DNA from: Fen-671 sp963794745
Lineage (GTDB): Bacteria; Actinomycetota; Acidimicrobiia; Acidimicrobiales; Palsa-688
Length of the DNA: 64,000 nt
Assembly (NCBI GenBank): GCA_963794745.1
Contig: CAWCEZ010000011.1
Location: 62,001 to 126,000 of the forward strand
Direction: 5' to 3'
The position numbers were made by a program, and so were the translations under genes. Positions 24,943 to 33,908 of this stretch are shown piece by piece. Below the pieces are notes generated by a model, which worked only from the letters and a program-made list of their open reading frames with translations, had not been told where the DNA came from and did not search any database. Position 1 is the stretch's first letter. Every line of letters starts with the position of its first letter.

Positions 24943-25974
24943 GTGACGACCGCTAAGACCGCCAAGGCCACCAAGACGGTGTTGTCCGGGATCCAACCGA
25001 CGGGGGCACCGCACCTCGGGAACTATTTGGGGGCCTTGCGCTGGTGGGTCGATTTCCAGGACCGCTACGACGCTTTTTACTGCGTTGTGGACCTGCACGC
25101 CCTGACGGTGCCCGGCGACCCCGAGGAGCTTTCCAGGGCGACCCTCACAATGGCTACCTTCTTGCTCGCCTGTGGGCTCGACCCGCAACGCTGCACTCTG
25201 TTCGTGCAGAGCCACGTCCACGAACATGCCGAGCTGACATGGCTGCTCGAGTGCACTGCCCACATGGGCGAGTTGTCCCGGATGACCCAGTTCAAGGACA
25301 AGACCGTAAAGGGCGATGAAGAGGCTGCCCGGCTGGGCTTCTTCGCGTACCCGGTGCTCATGGCGGCCGACATCCTGCTCTACGACGCGGACCTCGTCCC
25401 GGTCGGCGACGACCAGCGCCAGCACCTCGAGCTCACCCGGGACCTGGCCCAGCGTTGGAACACCCGCTACGGCGCCACCTTCACCATCCCCGAGGCTGCG
25501 ATAGCCCCCCCGGGAGGCGGCGCCCGCATCATGGACCTGCAGGACCCGCTCCACAAGATGTCCAAGTCGACCGCTTCCGACGCGGGCCTCATTTACCTCC
25601 TGGACGAGCCGAAGGTCATCGAACGAAAAATCAAGCGCGCCGTGACCGACCTCGACCCGCCCGGCCCGGGCGCTGTTCGCTGGCGCCCGAAGGACAAGCC
25701 CGGTGTCTCCAACCTGCTCGAGTTGCTGTCAGCGCTGAAGGGCGGGAACCCCGCCGAGATCGCCGCCGGCTACGAGAACTACGGGCAGCTCAAGGCGGAC
25801 ACTGCAGAGGCGGCCATCGAGACGCTGCGGCCGCTCCAGGAACGCTACCGCGAGCTGGCCCAGGACCCCGCCGCGGTGCGTGCCGTGCTCGCCGAAGGGG
25901 CCGCACGGGCCTCGGAGGTGGCTTCACGGACCTACAAACGCGCAAGCGCCGCCGTCGGCCTGCTCCAGCGGTAG
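24943..25974 (+). CDS. trpS: Tryptophanyl-tRNA synthetase
   Basis: 343 residues, normal for a bacterial TrpRS. A class I synthetase that charges tRNA-Trp. After a short Lys/Ala-rich start it shows SGIQPTGAPHLGNYLGAL (HIGH-like HLGN), YPVLMAADILLYDADLVPVG (Trp binding), GDDQRQHLELTRDLA and the KMSKS loop (LHKMSKSTASDAG). GTG 24943 is chosen as start because of the TACCCT -10 box. It converges on the DksA-like gene downstream. Confidence 0.96.
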   Translation: MTTAKTAKATKTVLSGIQPTGAPHLGNYLGALRWWVDFQDRYDAFYCVVDLHALTVPGDPEELSRATLTMATFLLACGLDPQRCTLFVQSHVHEHAELTWLLECTAHMGELSRMTQFKDKTVKGDEEAARLGFFAYPVLMAADILLYDADLVPVGDDQRQHLELTRDLAQRWNTRYGATFTIPEAAIAPPGGGARIMDLQDPLHKMSKSTASDAGLIYLLDEPKVIERKIKRAVTDLDPPGPGAVRWRPKDKPGVSNLLELLSALKGGNPAEIAAGYENYGQLKADTAEAAIETLRPLQERYRELAQDPAAVRAVLAEGAARASEVASRTYKRASAAVGLLQR

Positions 25975-25975
25975 G

Positions 25976-25993
25976 AGCGTCGCTAGCGACGCT
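25976..25993. terminator. 18-bp perfect palindrome between convergent trpS and DksA-like genes
   Basis: AGCGTCGCTAGCGACGCT is self-complementary over all 18 bases and begins just after the trpS stop, overlapping the last codons of the opposing gene. It could act as a bidirectional terminator hairpin, though no T-run follows. Confidence 0.5.
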
Positions 25994-26318
25994 TAGCAGC
26001 GCAGGTGATGCAAAAACGGGCCGCCGGCATGGCTTCCAGGCGAGCCGCGACTATCTCGTCGTGGCATGACTCGCAGGTGCCGTAAGTACCGGCCTCGATT
26101 TTTTCGAGCGCGTGCTCGACGTCGACCAGGTTGGCCGTGAGCGTCATCCCGAGCGCCTCGGTCTCGCCACGCTCAGCCGTTACCTGGCTCGAATCAGCGA
26201 AGTTCGGGTCGTAGGAGAGGCCCTCGCTGCCGTAACCGAGCTCGCCCAGCTCGAGGCGGAGCGCAGCACGCTGAACTTCCAGCTCCTCCCGCAACACGCT
26301 GGACGTATTGGCCTCCAT
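25983..26318 (-). CDS. DksA/TraR-family zinc-finger protein
   Basis: 111 residues from ATG 26318. A coiled-coil (LREELEVQRAALRLELGEL, with Asp-rich SYDPNFADSSQ) is followed by the DksA/TraR-type C4 finger: GTYGTCESCHDEIVAARLEA and ARFCITCA. Such proteins bind in the RNA polymerase secondary channel or act as small regulators. A TACACT -10 box lies 7 bases before the start, suggesting a leaderless mRNA. It is convergent with trpS and starts upstream of nothing else on this strand. Two paralogues are at 29861 and 55729. Confidence 0.88.
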   Translation of the reverse strand: MEANTSSVLREELEVQRAALRLELGELGYGSEGLSYDPNFADSSQVTAERGETEALGMTLTANLVDVEHALEKIEAGTYGTCESCHDEIVAARLEAMPAARFCITCAAKRR

Positions 26319-26325
26319 TCGCGGA

Positions 26326-26331
26326 AGTGTA
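26326..26331 (-). promoter_or_regulatory. Candidate -10 box of the DksA-like gene
   Basis: TACACT (minus strand) lies 7 bases upstream of ATG 26318, with no ribosome-binding site, consistent with leaderless transcription. Confidence 0.45.
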
Positions 26332-26363
26332 GCCCTTGCAGGGCTCCCTGCGATGGGCAACTG

Positions 26364-27396
26364 TCAAGTTCCTACCGGACCAGCCAGCCGAGCTCTCGGG
26401 TGCGCCGACTCATAGGCGGCACGGAGCCGTTCCGCGGAAACCTTTGTGTAAACCTGGGTCGTCGCTATCGAAGCATGGCCGAGCAGTTCTTGCACTACCC
26501 GGATATCGGCGCCGTGGTCGAGGAGGTGGGTAGCGCAGCTGTGGCGCAGGACGTGCGGGCTGAGCCGCCCCTCCAGGCCCACCCGCTGGCCGTAGAGCCG
26601 CACGATCCCCCAGGCACCCTGTCGAGTGAGGCGCCCCCCGCGCATGTTGAGGAAAAGGGCGTCCGAGTCGGCTCGTCGCGCCCATTTGGCAGGCACCAGG
26701 GCGGGCCGGCCACCAGGTCCCGCCCAAGCGGCCAGGGCTTCGCGGGCGTAACGCCCCAAAGGGACCATGCGCTCTTTACGTCCTTTGCCGAGCACACGCA
26801 CGAGCTGTTCCTCGACCGCCAGGTCGGGTAGCGACAGCCCGGTGAGCTCGGAGATGCGCATGCCCGTGCCGTAGAGGAGCTCGAGCACTGCGCGGTCGCG
26901 CAGCTGCGCCGGTCCCCCACCGGTGACCGCCCCCAGGAGGGAACCGACCTCGTCCTCGCTCAGTGCTTTGGGCAGCCCCTGGGGCACGGGCGGCGGTTTC
27001 AGGTCCAGCGTGGGGTCGGCCCGGGCCGAGCCCTCCTGGACGAGGAACCTGTGCAGCGAGCGCACCGAGACCATTGAGCGGGCGATGGAGGCAGGCGCCA
27101 AACCCAGGGCGCGAAGATGGGCCACGTACTGGGCCACGGTCGCCTCGTCCACGCTCGCCTCGTCCACGCTCGCCCTCGTCCACGCTCCCCTCGTCCGTGT
27201 GAGCAGCCAGCGACTGCGAGCGACCGTGTAGCCATGCCTCGTAGGCAACGAGGTCTCTCCGGTAGGCGGCGAGCGTGTTCGGGCTGCGGCCCCGTTCGAC
27301 GGCGAGCCAACTGAGGAGCTCCTCGCCTGGAAGGCTCAGGGGCCGGCCGGCCCGCTGGCTGCCTGGGACCGCCCGGGTGACCGCGGCGCTCCCCAT
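26364..27396 (-). CDS. xerD: Tyrosine recombinase XerD (frameshifted in a repeat near 27173)
   Basis: Site-specific recombinase that with XerC resolves chromosome dimers. The core-binding part starts GEELLSWLAVERGRSPNTLAAYRRDL; the catalytic part has GTGMRISELTGL (Arg), LGKGRKERMVPL (Lys), LSPHVLRHSCATHLLDHGAD (His-x-x-Arg), LLGHASIATTQVYTKVS (His and Tyr nucleophile). The N-terminal part (from ATG 27396) and the rest are in different frames; the break is one extra C (plus strand) at 27173-27175 inside a 15-bp SVDEA repeat located between the two domains. Position between Nudix and dksA genes and lack of mobile neighbours point to the housekeeping XerD. About 344 residues when repaired, slightly longer than usual because of the repeat. 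Confidence 0.9.
27141..27200. repeat. 15-bp coding minisatellite in xerD (three to four units)
   Basis: Units of cgcctcgtccacgct at 27141-27155 and 27156-27170, a 16-base variant at 27171-27186 with one extra C, and a diverged fourth unit. They encode SVDEA repeats in a loop of the N-terminal domain. The 16-base unit causes the frameshift. Confidence 0.85.
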
Positions 27397-27401
27397 TCGT
27401 A

Positions 27402-27950
27402 TTATCCGAGCTCCGCCTGGGCCAAAAAGAGAGCGACGATCGTCTTGGCATCGGTGATCCGCCCATCCCGTACGAGCTCGCCCACCTCGCCGAGCGCGTA
27501 CCTCTCCACGGTCATGTGCTGCTCTTCGATCCCATGGCGGGCGTCCGCCACATCTTTGAGGTCCCGCGCCAAGAAGCACCACGACTCCTCGTCGGAAAAG
27601 CCCGGCGAATTGTAGAAGTGCCCGATCAGGTCGAGGCGGCCCGCCTCCAGGCCTGTCTCCTCGACGAGCTCGCGCGCGGCCGTTCGCTCCGGAGGTTCCC
27701 CCGGGACGTCGCGCCTACCGGCGGGCACCTCCAACAGCTCGCTGTCCAGCGGTGCCCGGTACTGGCGGACGAAGACAACTTCGCCGGTGCGCTCGTCAAT
27801 GGGGACGGTGACAACGGCACCTGGGTGGTGGACCAGGTCGCGCTCGAAGCGCTCGCCGCCCGGGCCCTCGAAGATCCCTTGCGCAACGTGGAGCAGGCTT
27901 CCCTGGTAGACGGTGCGCTCGCCTACCTTTCGGAAGTTATCGGAGGGCAA
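27402..27950 (-). CDS. Nudix hydrolase, ADP-ribose pyrophosphatase type
   Basis: 182 residues. Hydrolyses ADP-ribose or a related nucleoside diphosphate derivative. The complete Nudix box is present (GRRDVPGE, then RTAARELVEETGLEAG), preceded by VVFVRQYRAPLDSELLEVPAG, which is typical of ADPRase-type members, and followed by YNSPGFSDEESWCFLARDL. It overlaps the end of pyrG by 14 bases and xerD follows 5 bases after its stop, so pyrG-nudix-xerD is one transcription unit. Confidence 0.92.
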   Translation of the reverse strand: MPSDNFRKVGERTVYQGSLLHVAQGIFEGPGGERFERDLVHHPGAVVTVPIDERTGEVVFVRQYRAPLDSELLEVPAGRRDVPGEPPERTAARELVEETGLEAGRLDLIGHFYNSPGFSDEESWCFLARDLKDVADARHGIEEQHMTVERYALGEVGELVRDGRITDAKTIVALFLAQAELG

Positions 27951-29700
27951 TGCCTGCCTCTTCGGCGGCGCTCAGCGGCGCCAGAGGCACAGCGCCCATA
28001 GGTACGACGCCCATAGGTACGACGCGCAGTTGATCGGGGTCGATCAGGTGAGGTTGGCGGCCCTCGGCCCTCTCTGATGCCGCTCCGACCAAAGCCTTGA
28101 ACAACGGGTGCGGGCGGTCCGGGCGGCTCTTGAACTCGGGGTGGGCCTGGGTCCCGACCCAAAGAGGATGGCTGGGCAGCTCGATCATCTCGACCAAACG
28201 CCCGTCGGGCGACTCACCCGAACACACGAGGCCGGCCTGCTCGAGGCGGCTGCGGTAGCGGGGGTTGAACTCGTAGCGGTGGCGGTGCCGCTCGAAGATG
28301 AGCATCTCCGGCGAGCCGTAGATCTCGGCCATCTGCGTCCCGGGCCGGAGCTTGGCTGGGTAGGTGCCGAGGCGCATCGTGCCCCCGTAGTTGGACTGGC
28401 TCACGATCTCGCGCTGGTCGTCCATCAGGTCGATCACGAGGTGCGGTGCGCTCGGCGAGAACTCTCGCGAGTTGGCGCGCTCGAGGCCGGCGACATTGCG
28501 GGCGAACTCGATGACCATGACCTGCAGGCCGAGGCAGAGCCCGAGGCAGGGGATGTGGCCCTCGCGGGCGTAACCCACGGCGGCGATCATGCCTTCGATC
28601 CCTCGTTCGCCGAAGCCGCCCGGCACGATCATGCCGTCGAGGTCGCGGAGGCGCCCTTCGGCCATCAAGCCCTCGACCTCCTCGGCCTGTACCCAGTCGA
28701 GCTGCACCTTGGCGCCATGGGCATAACCTCCGTGGCGGAGAGCCTCCACGACGGAGAGGTAGGCATCGGGCAGGTTGACGTACTTACCGATCAGCCCGAT
28801 CCGCACCGGCTTGGAGGCCGACTCGACACTTCGTACGAGTGCCTGCCAGTGCGAGAGGTCGAGGCGCCCGGAGCGGGCCTCATCGCCCTCCGGGGGGCCG
28901 TCGAGCCGCAGGAGATGGCACACGTAGTCATCGAGGCCCTCGTCGTGCAGAGAAAGGGGGATCTCGTACAGATTGGGCGCGTCCACATTGGAGATGACCG
29001 CTTCTTCGGGCACGTCGCAAAGCAAGGAGATCTTGGTCTTCATGTTCTCTGGAACGGTGCGGTCGCTGCGCAGGATGATCACGTCGGGCTGCACCCCTCG
29101 GGAACGCAGCTCCGTCACCGAGTGCTGAGTGGGCTTGGTTTTCTGTTCGCCGGAAGGACCGAGATAGGGCACAAGGGTCACATGGACGTAGCAGACGTTG
29201 TCACGCCCGACGTCCTTGCGGAACTGGCGGATCGCCTCGAGGAACGGGAGGATCTCGATGTCGCCGACCGTCCCACCGATCTCAGTGATCACGACGTCGA
29301 CGTCTTCGGTGCCGAGGCGGCGGATGCGCAGCTTTATCTCGTTGGTGATGTGGGGGATCACCTGGACTGTCTTGCCCAGGTACTCGCCCCGGCGTTCCTT
29401 GGCGATGACGGACTGGTAGATGGAACCGGTGGTGGCATTGGAATCGCGCGAAAGGGCCTCGTCGATGAAGCGCTCGTAGTGGCCCAGGTCAAGATCGGTC
29501 TCCCCGCCATCTTCAGTGACGAAGACTTCGCCGTGCTCGAAGGGGTTCATCGTGCCCGGGTCGACGTTGATGTAGGGGTCCAGCTTCTGCATCGTCACCC
29601 GTAGGCCCCGGCTCTTCAGGAGCCGGCCAAGTGACGCAGCGGTAAGCCCTTTACCGAGGGAGCTCGCCACTCCCCCGGTCACGAAGATGTGCTTCGCCAA
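27937..29700 (-). CDS. pyrG: CTP synthase
   Basis: 587 residues from TTG 29700, with GGAGGAG just upstream. Makes CTP from UTP using glutamine. The N-terminal synthetase domain shows FVTGGVASSLGKGLTAASLG, QKLDPYINVDPGTMNPFEHG and GGTVGDIE; the C-terminal glutaminase domain has PGGFGERG, LGLCLGLQ (nucleophilic Cys) and WVGTQAHPEFKS (His-Pro-Glu). The last 30 residues carry VVPMG repeats encoded by two 15-bp units at 27993-28022, beyond the conserved domain. Confidence 0.96.
   Translation of the reverse strand: MAKHIFVTGGVASSLGKGLTAASLGRLLKSRGLRVTMQKLDPYINVDPGTMNPFEHGEVFVTEDGGETDLDLGHYERFIDEALSRDSNATTGSIYQSVIAKERRGEYLGKTVQVIPHITNEIKLRIRRLGTEDVDVVITEIGGTVGDIEILPFLEAIRQFRKDVGRDNVCYVHVTLVPYLGPSGEQKTKPTQHSVTELRSRGVQPDVIILRSDRTVPENMKTKISLLCDVPEEAVISNVDAPNLYEIPLSLHDEGLDDYVCHLLRLDGPPEGDEARSGRLDLSHWQALVRSVESASKPVRIGLIGKYVNLPDAYLSVVEALRHGGYAHGAKVQLDWVQAEEVEGLMAEGRLRDLDGMIVPGGFGERGIEGMIAAVGYAREGHIPCLGLCLGLQVMVIEFARNVAGLERANSREFSPSAPHLVIDLMDDQREIVSQSNYGGTMRLGTYPAKLRPGTQMAEIYGSPEMLIFERHRHRYEFNPRYRSRLEQAGLVCSGESPDGRLVEMIELPSHPLWVGTQAHPEFKSRPDRPHPLFKALVGAASERAEGRQPHLIDPDQLRVVPMGVVPMGAVPLAPLSAAEEAGIALR
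27993..28022. repeat. 15-bp coding duplication at the 3' end of pyrG (two units)
   Basis: Two identical 15-bp units, gcccataggtacgac on the plus strand, encode VVPMG twice, followed by the related AVPLA. They lie outside the conserved CTP synthase domains. Confidence 0.8.
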
Positions 29701-29860
29701 AAATCTCCTCCATGCTCGGCTAGCTGTGGTGGCCGGCGGAGGCTCGTCTTCGATCGAGCGCTGCTCCCATCGAGCGCAGCCTCTTGAGGACGGTCCCTGG
29801 TGGCCACCCCACCCTACCCCAGCCCGCTCGAGAAGTTGGTGGACCTAGAAGTCGACGGGC

Positions 29861-30208
29861 CTAAACCGCCGGCGGTTCCTCCGACGCTTCTTCCACCGTG
29901 AGCTCTGCCGCCGGGTCGGCCTCGAGCCGCGCGTCCGAGATCGGGAGGCCACTTTTGACCGAAAGGCCGTAGGTGCCGGAGCGAAGGCGGGCCTCGGCTC
30001 GTTCGATCGCCTCGAGGCGGTCACGCAACCCGGCCGCGACAGCGTCATCGAGCCCTTCGGCGGTCAACCTCTGGGCGGGGTCCGCCATGTCGCCTTGTGC
30101 ATTGGCCTCGTCGCGGTCCTGCTCGCCCGCCTCGACGATGTCGCCGAGAAGCCCCTCGACTCGCCGCCGCTCGCTCTGCAGGGCCTTCTTCGCCCGTTCG
30201 TTGTCCAA
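29861..30208 (-). CDS. DksA/TraR-like protein lacking the zinc finger
   Basis: 115 residues from ATG 30208. The coiled-coil part (ALQSERRRVEGLLGDIVE, then EANAQGDMADPAQRLTAEG) and the end GTYGLSVKSGLPISDARLEADPAAELT match the DksA/TraR layout, but all four zinc cysteines are missing (GTYGxCxxC is GTYGLSVKS here). Cys-free DksA homologues exist in proteobacteria and can still bind polymerase; whether that holds here is inference. It ends 160 bases upstream of pyrG in the same direction; that 160-base interval shows only short direct and inverted repeats. Confidence 0.85.
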   Translation of the reverse strand: MDNERAKKALQSERRRVEGLLGDIVEAGEQDRDEANAQGDMADPAQRLTAEGLDDAVAAGLRDRLEAIERAEARLRSGTYGLSVKSGLPISDARLEADPAAELTVEEASEEPPAV

Positions 30209-30362
30209 CGTCGCCTCCTTAAGGCTTTAGCGACCCTTTCCAGGGTCGGCGCTTTCCCCAAAAGTCAGCGCGTTCTGCGGCCAGGGTACTCCGATGCGTC
30301 TCGGGTGACCTCTCTCACCCCGTCGAGCTAAAGACCCAGGAACGGGGGCCGATCCGATAGGC

Positions 30363-31553
30363 ATGGGCATAATCTCTGCACCTTCAGCGGCCCGCGCTAC
30401 GACGCAGTGGACTGCGACAGGCTCGTCCGCTAACCCGGACGCACGCAGCGCCGGTGCCGAAGTGGCCTCAGCAGCTCTTTCGGGTGACGAACCCAAGCTA
30501 CTCGTCGTATTTTCCTCCGAGGCCTACGACCTCGCGCAGCTGCTCGCCGGTGTGCACGAGGTGGCCGGCGAAGTCCCGGTGATCGGCTGTAGCACCGCCG
30601 GCGAGATCGCCGCGGCGGGGCCGGGGAGCGTCAGCGTGGTCGCGATGGCGATCGGAGGCCCCGGCTTCGAGGTACGGACTGCTTCGGCAAGTACCGAGGG
30701 CGGGCTTCGTGAGGCCAGTGCCGAGGTGGCAACGTGCGCTGCCCGTCTCGGGTCGAGCCCGCACAGGGTGCTGTTGGTCTTGAGCGACGGGCTCGGTGGC
30801 GACCAGCAAGAAGTTGTCCGCGGCGCCTACAGCGTGTTGGGGGCGCAGGTCCCGCTCGTGGGCGGGTGTGCCGGCGATGGCCTGAAGATGAAGTCCACGT
30901 GGCAGTTCTACGGCCAGCGCGTGCTGAAGAACACCGTCGTCGCAGCGGCCATCGGCTCGGCAGGCCCGATCGGCATCGGGGTGGAGCATGGCTGGCGGGC
31001 TGTCGGGGACCCCATGGTCGTCACGGCGAGCGACGGTAACCGGGTCCTGGCTCTCGACGACCAGCCCGCCCTGTCCGCCTACCTCAAGCGTCTCGGCGCC
31101 CCCGCGGCCGTTCACGACGACGCCGAGGCCTTCACCCACTTCGCAATGACACATCCTCTCGGGCTCAGCCGCCGCGGTGGTGACGAGGTCCGCTTCGTCG
31201 CGGGCGCCGACTTCTCCGACGGTTCGCTGAACTGCATTGCCGCCGTCCCTCAGGGGAGCATGGTCAGGATCATGGAGGGCGACAGCCGCTCGGTCCTCGA
31301 AGCCACCAACGTCGCCTGCGAGAACGCTCTTGCGGGCCTCGAGGGACGGGTGCCCCTCGGGGTGCTCGCGTTCGACTGCATCGCCCGAAAGGGCGTGCTC
31401 GGCGACGACGGCATCGTCGCAGAGGTTGAGCGCATCGCCACATATGCCGCCGGCGCTCCGGTGGCCGGCTTCTACACGTACGGGGAATTCGCCCGTACCC
31501 ACGGTTTGAACGGTTTCCACAACCAAACTCTCGTTGTGGTTGCCTTCGCATAA
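30363..31553 (+). CDS. FIST-domain sensor protein
   Basis: 396 residues, no membrane helix. The FIST N domain (KLLVVFSSEAYDLAQLLAG, VIGCSTAGEIAAAGPGSVS, VLLVLSDGLGGDQQEVVRGA, VPLVGGCAGDGLKM) and FIST C domain (HPLGLSRRGGDEVRFV, GSMVRIMEGD, GVLAFDCIARKGVLG, VAGFYTYGEFA) are complete. FIST proteins are intracellular sensors, thought to bind small ligands such as amino acids. The gene ends 8 bases before the c-di-GMP protein, so FIST probably controls it. The start ATG 30363 has only a weak ribosome-binding site; the first 30 residues are poorly conserved. Confidence 0.92.
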   Translation: MGIISAPSAARATTQWTATGSSANPDARSAGAEVASAALSGDEPKLLVVFSSEAYDLAQLLAGVHEVAGEVPVIGCSTAGEIAAAGPGSVSVVAMAIGGPGFEVRTASASTEGGLREASAEVATCAARLGSSPHRVLLVLSDGLGGDQQEVVRGAYSVLGAQVPLVGGCAGDGLKMKSTWQFYGQRVLKNTVVAAAIGSAGPIGIGVEHGWRAVGDPMVVTASDGNRVLALDDQPALSAYLKRLGAPAAVHDDAEAFTHFAMTHPLGLSRRGGDEVRFVAGADFSDGSLNCIAAVPQGSMVRIMEGDSRSVLEATNVACENALAGLEGRVPLGVLAFDCIARKGVLGDDGIVAEVERIATYAAGAPVAGFYTYGEFARTHGLNGFHNQTLVVVAFA

Positions 31554-31561
31554 AGGATGTA

Positions 31562-33862
31562 ATGACGTCTTCGGACTGGGCGACGCAACAGCTCGCGGAG
31601 TTCCTCGCGGTCCTTACGACCGCGGCGGACGAGAACTTCGCGGTCGATAACGCGCTCGAACGGCTTGCAGAATCCTTCGACGCCGACGGAGGCGCCTTTG
31701 TGAGGGGACGTCACGTGGTGTCGTCGCTCGGGTGGTCAAGCGGGCACGCACACGAGGCGTCGGTGCTCGCGGTGGCGCTCGGGCACTGCACGAACGTCGA
31801 CATCCCCGGTGCCGGAGCGTGCGAGACGGTCGTCATCCCCGTCGACCGGGAGGACGGCTCCAAGGTTGTCTTGGCGAGGGCTTTGTACCGTTTCAGCGCC
31901 GAAGAGAGCGCTCTACTGAGGGGCATGGGCAGGGTGCTGGCACTCGCCCTGCGGCTGCTGCGCACCGTGGCCGTGGAGCGTAGGCAAGCGGGCGAAAACG
32001 CAAAGCTCGTCTCTTCGCTGCGCGAACGCCAGGCGCTGCTCGAAAGATTGTCCTCGATCCAGCGCCAGATCAGCTCGAGGGCACTGCTCCACGAAGTCCT
32101 GCACACGGTCACAGCCGGCGTTGCCGAGTTCCTGGGTGACGATTTCGTCGTGATGCAGCTGGTCGATGAATCTGATCCCGGCTCCACCATGACGGCGTCG
32201 TGTGCCGGCGTCGCCACCCGCCCCGAGATGGTACACGACCGCCAACCCGCCAGCGACGGCGTCGGAGGTCGTGCGGTCATCGAAGACCGCTTGTGCGTTG
32301 CGGAAAATGAGCGGGACCTTCCTAGCGCCGCCTTCATGCGGGGGCCGCAGGCACTGCGCTCGGCGATGGCTGTGCCGATCCGGCTCCAGGGCCGCCCTGC
32401 AGGCAGCTTGGTCGTGGCGTCAAAGGACCCCGACCGCCGGTACGGCCAGCACGAGCGCGACGTGCTGACCTCCTTTGCCGAGCACGCCGGCCTGGCCCTC
32501 AACGACTCCACAACGGTGCAGGCAATGAAAAAGGCGCTCGACGATGCGAGGCACCAAGCAATGCACGATGAGCTGACCGGGCTGCCCAATCGCGCTTGCT
32601 TCTACGACCGGACCGACCAAGCCTTACGGCTCGCTGCTCGCGACGGCAGCTGCACCGCCGTTTTGCTGTTTGACCTCAACCGGTTCAAGGAGATCAACGA
32701 CACACTTGGCCATAAGTTCGGCGACAGGGTGCTCCGCGAAGTCGGCCCACGGCTACGTCGCGGCCTACGGGACTCCGATACGCTGGCCCGCTTGGGCGGC
32801 GACGAGTTTTGCGTGCTGCTGCCACACGTCGAAGGCGTGGGCGACGCTTTGGTGGTCGCAAAGCGAATTATCGAACTGCTCGAAGAGCCTTTCGACATCG
32901 ACGGGATGGCGATGCCCGTGGAGGCCAGTTGCGGGGTCGCGATCGCCCCCGAAGACGGCGACAGCGCCGACCTCCTGTTGCAGCGCGCCGACGTGGCCAT
33001 GTACGTGGCGAAAGACTCGCACGCCAGCATCGTCACCTACAACGACGAGCTCAATATCAACACGCCAGCCCGTTTGGCGCTCCTGAGCGAGCTCCGAGCT
33101 GCCGTCTCGGGGGGCCAATTCGTCTTGTACTACCAGCCCAAAGCGGCTCTCGGGGCCAGGAGCGTGCACGGCGTCGAGGCCCTCGTGCGTTGGCAGCACC
33201 CCACCTACGGGCTCGTGCCGCCCAACGACTTCATCCCCTTGGCGGAGCACACCGGCCTCATCAAGCCCCTGACAAGTTGGGTGCTCAACAACGCTCTCGA
33301 ACAGCTGAGCCGTTGGAGGCAAATGCCAGATAGCCCCCTCCTGGCCAACTTGTCAGTGGCGGTCAACGTGTCAACCCGCAGTCTCCTCGACGACGATTTC
33401 CCCACGGAAGTCGCAGATGCGCTCGAGCGGTGGGACGTCCCTCCCCACCTGCTGGCGCTCGAGATCACCGAGAGCACGATCATGGCCGACCCCTCGCGGG
33501 CGCACCGTCTGCTGAGCGAGCTCTCCGCCACCGGCGTGCAGGTCTCGATCGACGACTTCGGCACCGGGTACTCGTCGCTGTCCTACCTGAAGAACCTCCC
33601 TGTCAACGAGCTCAAGATCGACCGTTCTTTCGTCTACCACATGCACCGCGACCCCAACGACGCCGTCATCGTCCAGTCGGTCATCGACCTCGGGCACAAC
33701 CTCGGCCTACACACCGTGGCCGAGGGCATCGAGGACGACGAAACCTGGGAGCACCTCCGCCGCCTCGGCTGCGACAGCGGCCAGGGCTACCTCCTCGCCC
33801 GGCCCATGCCGGCCGAGAACCTCGTCAGATGGCTGAGCGAAATGGAAGCCCGCACGGCCTAG
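31562..33862 (+). CDS. GAF-GGDEF-EAL c-di-GMP signalling protein
   Basis: 766 residues. A poorly conserved N-terminal sensor region (1-150) and a coiled coil are followed by a GAF domain (about 165-320, AVPIRLQGRPAGSLVVAS). The diguanylate cyclase domain is intact: DELTGLPNRACFYDR, LFDLNRFKEINDTLGH, LARLGGDEFCVLL, with an RxxD inhibition site (RDSD) five residues before GGDEF. The EAL domain is also intact: VEALVRWQHP, NVSTRSLL, LEITESTIM, SIDDFGTGYSSLSYL, ELKIDRSF, AEGIED. It could therefore both make and degrade c-di-GMP, with the FIST partner setting the balance. No membrane helices are seen. The gene is convergent with the next one. Confidence 0.95.
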   Translation: MTSSDWATQQLAEFLAVLTTAADENFAVDNALERLAESFDADGGAFVRGRHVVSSLGWSSGHAHEASVLAVALGHCTNVDIPGAGACETVVIPVDREDGSKVVLARALYRFSAEESALLRGMGRVLALALRLLRTVAVERRQAGENAKLVSSLRERQALLERLSSIQRQISSRALLHEVLHTVTAGVAEFLGDDFVVMQLVDESDPGSTMTASCAGVATRPEMVHDRQPASDGVGGRAVIEDRLCVAENERDLPSAAFMRGPQALRSAMAVPIRLQGRPAGSLVVASKDPDRRYGQHERDVLTSFAEHAGLALNDSTTVQAMKKALDDARHQAMHDELTGLPNRACFYDRTDQALRLAARDGSCTAVLLFDLNRFKEINDTLGHKFGDRVLREVGPRLRRGLRDSDTLARLGGDEFCVLLPHVEGVGDALVVAKRIIELLEEPFDIDGMAMPVEASCGVAIAPEDGDSADLLLQRADVAMYVAKDSHASIVTYNDELNINTPARLALLSELRAAVSGGQFVLYYQPKAALGARSVHGVEALVRWQHPTYGLVPPNDFIPLAEHTGLIKPLTSWVLNNALEQLSRWRQMPDSPLLANLSVAVNVSTRSLLDDDFPTEVADALERWDVPPHLLALEITESTIMADPSRAHRLLSELSATGVQVSIDDFGTGYSSLSYLKNLPVNELKIDRSFVYHMHRDPNDAVIVQSVIDLGHNLGLHTVAEGIEDDETWEHLRRLGCDSGQGYLLARPMPAENLVRWLSEMEARTA

Positions 33863-33908
33863 GCCAGCCGTCTCCTTCGCCCCCCTGGCCCTCTTTGCTC
33901 CCCGAGCC

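Noticed and set aside
25976..25993. Perfect 18-bp palindrome considered as a recombination (dif-like) site near xerD
   Set aside because: It lacks the asymmetric two-arm plus 6-bp centre layout of dif and sits at a convergent gene end, where a terminator is more likely.
26364..27396. Tyrosine recombinase as the integrase of a mobile element
   Set aside because: Its neighbours are housekeeping genes (nudix, pyrG), there is no attachment-site tRNA or phage gene, and the sequence is that of chromosomal XerD.
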